Shown: positions 60,264 to 64,000 of the stretch, piece after piece
How positions within the stretch are numbered: the first letter of the stretch is position 1
How the letters are laid out: each line of letters opens with the position of its first letter
Source of the DNA: Clostridiaceae bacterium
GTDB lineage: Bacteria; Bacillota; Clostridia; Lachnospirales; Lachnospiraceae
Direction: 5' to 3'
NCBI GenBank assembly: GCA_910575435.1
Contig: CAJTGI010000003.1
Coordinates: forward strand, 248,001 to 312,000
DNA: 64,000 bases
Position numbers and translations under genes: made by a program
The notes under the pieces: model-generated
The model's database searches: none
What the model saw: only the letters and a program-made list of their open reading frames with translations
What the model was told of the DNA's origin: nothing

Positions 60264-60860
60264 ATGTCAGAAAAGGACAGAGTTGCTACAGTGATCCGGG
60301 AGACGGGGGAGACTAGGATTCAGATTACCCTGAACCTGGATGGCACGGGACAGGCAGACATTCACACGGGCATTGGCTTTTTCGACCACATGCTGAACAG
60401 TTTTTCCAGGCACGGGCTTTTTGATCTGGAAGTGACGGTGGAGGGAGATTTGGAAGTGGATTCCCACCACACCATTGAGGATACGGGGATCGTGCTGGGA
60501 CAGGTGATTTCCGAGGCACTGGGGGATAAGAAGGGAATCCGGCGCTTTGGCAATTTCGTGCTGCCCATGGACGAGGCATTGATTCTGTGCGCCCTGGATT
60601 TATCTGGCAGGCCATATCTGAAAGAGAATATGAAGTTTTCCGTGCCTAAACTGGGAGAGTTTGACACGGAGATGGTGCATGAGTTCTTTTATGCCATCAG
60701 CTATAGCGCTGGCATGAACCTTCATCTGAAAATGCTGGAGGGGGAGAATACCCATCATATCATCGAGGCGGCATTCAAGGCATTTGCCAAGGCTCTGGAC
60801 CAGGCGGTCTCCTATGATGAGAGGATTGGGGACGTGCTGTCTACGAAGGGAAAGCTTTAA
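60264..60860 (+). CDS. hisB: Imidazoleglycerol-phosphate dehydratase
   Basis: This enzyme of about 198 residues performs the sixth step of histidine synthesis, using two manganese ions. Metal ligand motifs are HTGIGFFDHMLNSFSRHG, DSHHTIEDTGIVLGQ, MNLHLKMLEGENTHHIIEAA, and the final basic tail. It lacks the phosphatase domain, as in Firmicutes. ATG 60261 and 60264 are adjacent; the second has better spacing to GGGGGAT. It forms a short his pair with the next gene; other his genes are outside the window. Confidence 0.95.
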   Translation: MSEKDRVATVIRETGETRIQITLNLDGTGQADIHTGIGFFDHMLNSFSRHGLFDLEVTVEGDLEVDSHHTIEDTGIVLGQVISEALGDKKGIRRFGNFVLPMDEALILCALDLSGRPYLKENMKFSVPKLGEFDTEMVHEFFYAISYSAGMNLHLKMLEGENTHHIIEAAFKAFAKALDQAVSYDERIGDVLSTKGKL

Positions 60861-60949
60861 GGGCAATTCATTATACGGAGGCAGATGAATTTTGCAGAGG
60901 CAGTTGGCAGCGGCCAGTGCGGATTTCTTTTGCAGAAGCGAGGTAGAGG

Positions 60950-62212
60950 ATGAAAAGAAAGAAACTGATTCCGTTTATCAATGCGGAGAACGAGATGGCA
61001 AATAGCGTGATTCATCTGGCAGACCGCTATTCCTGCCAGGGTGCGGATGGGCTGTACTTATATAATTTTACCGGTGATGAGAAGTCCAGGGAAGAGTTTC
61101 TCTCCACTGTGCGGGAAGCGGAAAAGCAGATTGACATTCCCTTTTTAGCGGGCGTCTATGTCAACCGTTTCGAGGATGCGAAGAAGGCTTTGTATACTGG
61201 GGCTTCTCAGTTGGTGATTCGGAAGGCGCTCATGCCAGAGGAGGAGGTGCTTCAGGAGATTTTTGCCCGCTTTGGGAAGGAAAAGCTGGCGGTGGAGATT
61301 GACATGAAGGCTGATTTCCACACGGCGCAGCAGTTGGACTCCCTGTATGAACTGGGATTTGGCACTGCCATCCTAAAGCATATAGATACTACGAAGAGTT
61401 TCAAGGAGGCTATCAGTGGCACCAAAATGAAGGTGCTGATTCGGGATGGCTTGGTGAGAAATGATCTGGCAGAACTCCTGTCCCATGATACGGTGGAGGC
61501 GGTGCTCACCAATTATTTTGAGGAGAAGGATATCTACAAGGCAAAGCGGGCCTTGAAAAAGCAGGGTCTGGATGTAGAGGTCTTTGAGAGCGTGATAGAT
61601 TTTTCGGATTTTAAGCTGAATGACCAGGGGCTGATTCCGGCGGTGGTGCAGGATTACCGCACGGGGGAGGTTTTGATGCTAGGCTATATGAATAAGGAAT
61701 CCTATGGCAGGACGATTAAGACGGGAAGGATGACTTATTATAGCCGGAGCAGACAGGAACTCTGGCTTAAGGGGGAGACTTCCGGGCATTTCCAGTATGT
61801 GAAAAGTTTGATGCTGGACTGCGACAATGATACGATTCTTGCCAAGGTTCGCCAGGTGGGTGCGGCGTGCCATACGGGAAGCCGGAGCTGCTTCTTTCAG
61901 GAACTGGCGAGGAAGGAGTATGTCTCCACGAATCCTCTGCAAGTGCTGATGGAAGATTTTCAGATTATCTTGGATCGAAAAGAGAATCCCAAAGAGGGTT
62001 CCTATACCAATTACCTCTTCGATCATGGGATTGACAAGATTTTGAAAAAATGCGGGGAGGAGGCTGCGGAGATTATCATTGCGGCAAAAAATCCCGACGC
62101 AGAGGAATTGAAATACGAGATTGCCGATTTCCTCTATCATATGATGGTATTGATGGCGGAATGCGGCTTGGACTGGAGCGATATCACCAAGGAATTGGCG
62201 AACCGCAGATAG
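60950..62212 (+). CDS. hisIE: HisIE with extra N-terminal HisA/HisF-like domain
   Basis: This 420-residue protein has three parts. Residues 210-310 are phosphoribosyl-AMP cyclohydrolase (His[28 protein letters not shown]). Residues 325-420 are phosphoribosyl-ATP pyrophosphatase (His[17 protein letters not shown]). Residues 1-205 resemble a HisA/HisF TIM barrel ([31 protein letters not shown]), but the catalytic aspartates and phosphate loops of HisF/HisA look lost. A normal HisIE is about 210 residues. The extra domain may be structural, allosteric or a scaffold for HisA/HisF. AGCGAGGTAGAGG precedes the ATG. Confidence 0.9.
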   Translation: MKRKKLIPFINAENEMANSVIHLADRYSCQGADGLYLYNFTGDEKSREEFLSTVREAEKQIDIPFLAGVYVNRFEDAKKALYTGASQLVIRKALMPEEEVLQEIFARFGKEKLAVEIDMKADFHTAQQLDSLYELGFGTAILKHIDTTKSFKEAISGTKMKVLIRDGLVRNDLAELLSHDTVEAVLTNYFEEKDIYKAKRALKKQGLDVEVFESVIDFSDFKLNDQGLIPAVVQDYRTGEVLMLGYMNKESYGRTIKTGRMTYYSRSRQELWLKGETSGHFQYVKSLMLDCDNDTILAKVRQVGAACHTGSRSCFFQELARKEYVSTNPLQVLMEDFQIILDRKENPKEGSYTNYLFDHGIDKILKKCGEEAAEIIIAAKNPDAEELKYEIADFLYHMMVLMAECGLDWSDITKELANRR

Positions 62213-62279
62213 GAAGTGTGAAGTATGATTGCCTTGCCGTTGGATGCGGTAGGCTGGAATGGAAAGGAAGGGTGCGATT

Positions 62280-62459
62280 ATGATGACATTATTGGCAAAG
62301 TCAGTGGCAGATTTGAGTTTTGGAGGCGCTTTTGCGTGGTATGCGGCTAAATACCTGATTTCCGGGGCATTGGCGCTGGGGGCGATCATGCTGGGAATTA
62401 AGCTTCGCAAGAACAAGAATGCGAAGATGGAGGGGCAGAAGGCTACAGAGACAGAGTAG
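62280..62459 (+). CDS. Small single-helix membrane protein
   Basis: This 59-residue protein has one or two hydrophobic stretches (residues 10-43) followed by a charged tail RKNKNAKMEGQK. AAGGGTG lies 5 bases before ATG 62280. It begins 67 bases after hisIE. It resembles short single-pass proteins of unknown function in Clostridia, and I recognise no motif. Confidence 0.5.
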   Translation: MMTLLAKSVADLSFGGAFAWYAAKYLISGALALGAIMLGIKLRKNKNAKMEGQKATETE

Positions 62460-62523
62460 AAGGTGTAAATGTTTGTGTCGGCATGACTGGAAATGGGGAA
62501 ACTGCGCTAGGATGGAGAATGAT

Positions 62524-63039
62524 ATGGAGATTGAGAAGAAATTTCTGCTGAGGGAGATGCCAGAATATCTGGAAAGCCGGGAGAAGAGAGAATTGGAGCA
62601 GGGATATCTCTGCGTTCGTCCCACCGTGCGAATCAGAAAGAGCGACGAGGCATATATTCTTACCTACAAGGGGAAACAGGGAACAGAGGATATTGCGCTG
62701 GATGCCCAGGTCAGCCAGGAGCTGGAGATGCCTTTGACGGAGGAGGCATATCTGCATATGAGGAAGAAAGTGGATGGATATTTGATTGCAAAAACCAGAT
62801 ATCTCATTCCCCTGCCTGATGGGCATATAGGGGAGCTGGACGTATTCCATGGCAGATTGGAGGGACTTCGCTTGATTGAGGTGGAGTTCGGGAGTCCGGA
62901 AGATGCCCGGAATTTTCAGCCACCGTCATGGTTTGGGGAGAATGTCAGTAAGGATGAAAGATATACAAATAGTCATCTTGCTTTCTGCGAAGACTTGTCA
63001 GTTTTCGGAGCAAGCGGTAACGATTGTATTTCAATATAG
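62524..63039 (+). CDS. CYTH domain protein (triphosphate tunnel metalloenzyme)
   Basis: This 171-residue protein begins MEIEKKFLL, the ExExK signature of the CYTH superfamily, whose members hydrolyse inorganic tripolyphosphate or make cAMP. Further family residues appear in VRIRKSDEAYILTYKG and the acidic LIEVEFGSPEDA. Bacterial single-domain forms are usually tripolyphosphatases. GGAG lies 8 bases before ATG 62524, and ATG 62512 has no site. It lies 64 bases after the small membrane protein. Confidence 0.85.
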   Translation: MEIEKKFLLREMPEYLESREKRELEQGYLCVRPTVRIRKSDEAYILTYKGKQGTEDIALDAQVSQELEMPLTEEAYLHMRKKVDGYLIAKTRYLIPLPDGHIGELDVFHGRLEGLRLIEVEFGSPEDARNFQPPSWFGENVSKDERYTNSHLAFCEDLSVFGASGNDCISI

Positions 63040-63060
63040 GAAAGAAAAATGCAGGCTGAG

Positions 63061-63145
63061 GTGAAAAATTTTCACGCGCATGGTTTGTGCTTACGCACAG
63101 CGGACTTCGTTCGCTTTGGACTTGCGGGCCGAGCGAGAATGGGGG
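63061..63145 (+). repeat. Diverged RBS-proximal repeat element, copy 4
   Basis: It opens with the hairpin GTGAAAAATTTTCAC (63061-63075), then TTTGTGCTTACGC, an AGCG..CGCT hairpin and CTTGCGGGCC, and ends AATGGGGG shortly before the next ATG. The order of blocks matches the element before uppS, but the inner sequence has drifted. Confidence 0.5.
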
Positions 63146-63151
63146 ACTTTT

Positions 63152-64000
63152 ATGTATAAGATTGTGAAGAAAGAATATCTTGCCAACAATATCTGGCTGA
63201 TGGATGTGGAGGCGCCCAGGGTGGCGAAATCCTGTCAGCCAGGACAGTTTGTCATCGTGAAGACAGATGAAAAGGGGGAGCGCATTCCTCTCACCGTGTG
63301 TGATTATGACAGGGAAAAGGGAACGGTCACCATTGTATTTCAGACGGTGGGCGCTTCCACGGAACTGATGAAGGATTTGGGGGTGGGAGACAGTTTCCAG
63401 GATTTCGTGGGTCCGCTGGGATGCGCCTCGGAACTGATTGAGATGCCGGAGGAGGAACTGAAAAAAGAGCGGATTCTCTTCGTGTGCGGCGGCGTGGGAA
63501 CGGCTCCGGTCTATCCCCAGGTGAAATGGATGCACGAGCACGGCGTTGACGTGGATGTGATTATCGGTGCCAGGACGAAGGATCTGATGATTTTGGAGAA
63601 TGAGATGAGGGCGGTTGCCGGGAATCTTTACGTGGCCACGGACGATGGCTCTTATGGCTTCAAGGGAAATGGATGCGACCAGATTAACGATTTGGTGAAC
63701 AATCAGGGGAAGACATATACCAGGGTGGTTGCCATCGGGCCTATGATTATGATGAAGTTTGTGGCGCAGCTTACCAAGGAGTTACATATACCTACGATTG
63801 TCAGCATGAACCCTATCATGGTGGATGGCACGGGAATGTGCGGTGCCTGTCGCCTACAGGTGGGGGATGAGATTAAATTTGCCTGCGTGGATGGGCCTGA
63901 GTTTGACGGGCACCTGGTAGACTTTGACCAGGCAATGCTTCGCCAGAGGATGTACAAGACGGAGGAGGGCAGGGCGATGCTCCGTCTGCAGGAGGGAGAT
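63152..64000 (+). CDS. FAD/NAD-binding [2Fe-2S] electron-transfer subunit (NfnA/SudB-like), 3' end outside window
   Basis: The frame is open from ATG 63152 to the window end, 283 codons, so the C-terminus is missing only slightly. It matches the sulfide/dihydroorotate dehydrogenase-like FAD/NAD-binding family, for example NfnA, the small subunit of NADH-dependent reduced ferredoxin:NADP+ oxidoreductase. It has an FAD domain (QPGQFVIVKTDEKGERIPLT), an NAD domain (FVCGGVGTAPVYPQ, IIGARTKDLM), and a C-terminal iron-sulfur cluster motif GTGMCGACRLQVGDEIKFAC. A glutamate synthase-like large subunit is expected just downstream. It is preceded by the diverged repeat. Confidence 0.88.
   Translation, partial: MYKIVKKEYLANNIWLMDVEAPRVAKSCQPGQFVIVKTDEKGERIPLTVCDYDREKGTVTIVFQTVGASTELMKDLGVGDSFQDFVGPLGCASELIEMPEEELKKERILFVCGGVGTAPVYPQVKWMHEHGVDVDVIIGARTKDLMILENEMRAVAGNLYVATDDGSYGFKGNGCDQINDLVNNQGKTYTRVVAIGPMIMMKFVAQLTKELHIPTIVSMNPIMVDGTGMCGACRLQVGDEIKFACVDGPEFDGHLVDFDQAMLRQRMYKTEEGRAMLRLQEGD

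Noticed and set aside
1-64000. CRISPR arrays, insertion sequences, prophage
   Set aside because: No regularly spaced direct repeats, transposase, integrase or phage structural genes are seen. The only tandem repeats are the two hairpin units at 3201-3353 and the polC linker.

Overview
The window looks like chromosomal DNA of a Gram-positive, anaerobic, spore-forming Clostridia bacterium, most likely Lachnospiraceae. The reasons are strong AGGAGG ribosome sites with frequent GTG and TTG starts, a PolC-type replicase, a YlbJ (SpoVV) sporulation gene, a CIRCE operator, a Na+-translocating decarboxylase, an FMN riboswitch, and the order pyrH-frr-uppS-cdsA-dxr-rseP-ispG-polC. Species assignment is inference. 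Almost every base is in ordinary dense gene clusters; I see no prophage, IS element or CRISPR array.

Layout. 1-8.5 kb: truncated MATE transporter, YeiH-type exporter (minus), NUDIX hydrolase, ylbJ, a zinc-phospholipase-C-like protein, an M18 aminopeptidase and a D,D-carboxypeptidase (minus). 8.5-14.4 kb: a five-gene biotin-dependent Na+-pump decarboxylase operon (12S-like carboxyltransferase, lipoprotein-OadG, biotin carrier, beta pump, 5S carboxyltransferase) behind a long structured leader and ending at a strong terminator. 14.4-19.8 kb: a Gfo/Idh oxidoreductase (minus), a NYN/PIN protein, rarA, a DUF4474 protein and a metallophosphoesterase. 19.9-21.8 kb: tRNA-Pro, then an AT-rich stretch with one SHOCT/zinc-ribbon membrane protein. 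21.6-25.3 kb: a MATE transporter behind an attenuator-like leader, a methyltransferase and lactate dehydrogenase. 25.5-34 kb: a REC/EAL/REC protein, thiE, a HAD phosphatase, an acetyltransferase, thiD, a DUF5685/J-protein/membrane-protein trio and an HD protein. 34.4-47.4 kb: bactofilin and the pyrH-to-polC block. 47.5-55.7 kb: DNA alkylation repair, a PAS/GGDEF/EAL/PocR/GGDEF protein, CIRCE-controlled lon, a hemerythrin/CheX/REC protein (minus) and a small PGDYI-like protein. 55.8-60.1 kb: the FMN-riboswitch ribD-ribE-ribBA-ribH operon. 60.2-64 kb: hisB, a hisIE with an extra TIM-barrel-like domain, a tiny membrane protein, a CYTH protein and a flavin/iron-sulfur electron-transfer subunit cut by the window end.

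The least explained signals are non-coding. Three families of dispersed, structured intergenic elements recur. The first is a two-hairpin element right after stop codons (after the NUDIX gene, ylbJ and ribD) whose stems change sequence but keep pairing. The second ends in a Shine-Dalgarno-plus-ATG motif directly in front of ldh, frr and uppS, with a diverged copy before the last gene. The third is a 62-nt element upstream of ldh and bactofilin. Structured leaders also precede the decarboxylase operon and the second MATE gene. These, the lipoprotein/OadG fusion with a dual carboxyltransferase set, the HisA/F-like fusion to HisIE and the DUF5685/J-protein trio are the best candidates for something undescribed.

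Start codons were chosen by ribosome-site spacing, and several differ from the longest possible reading frame. All family names rest on reading motifs by eye; no database search was run.
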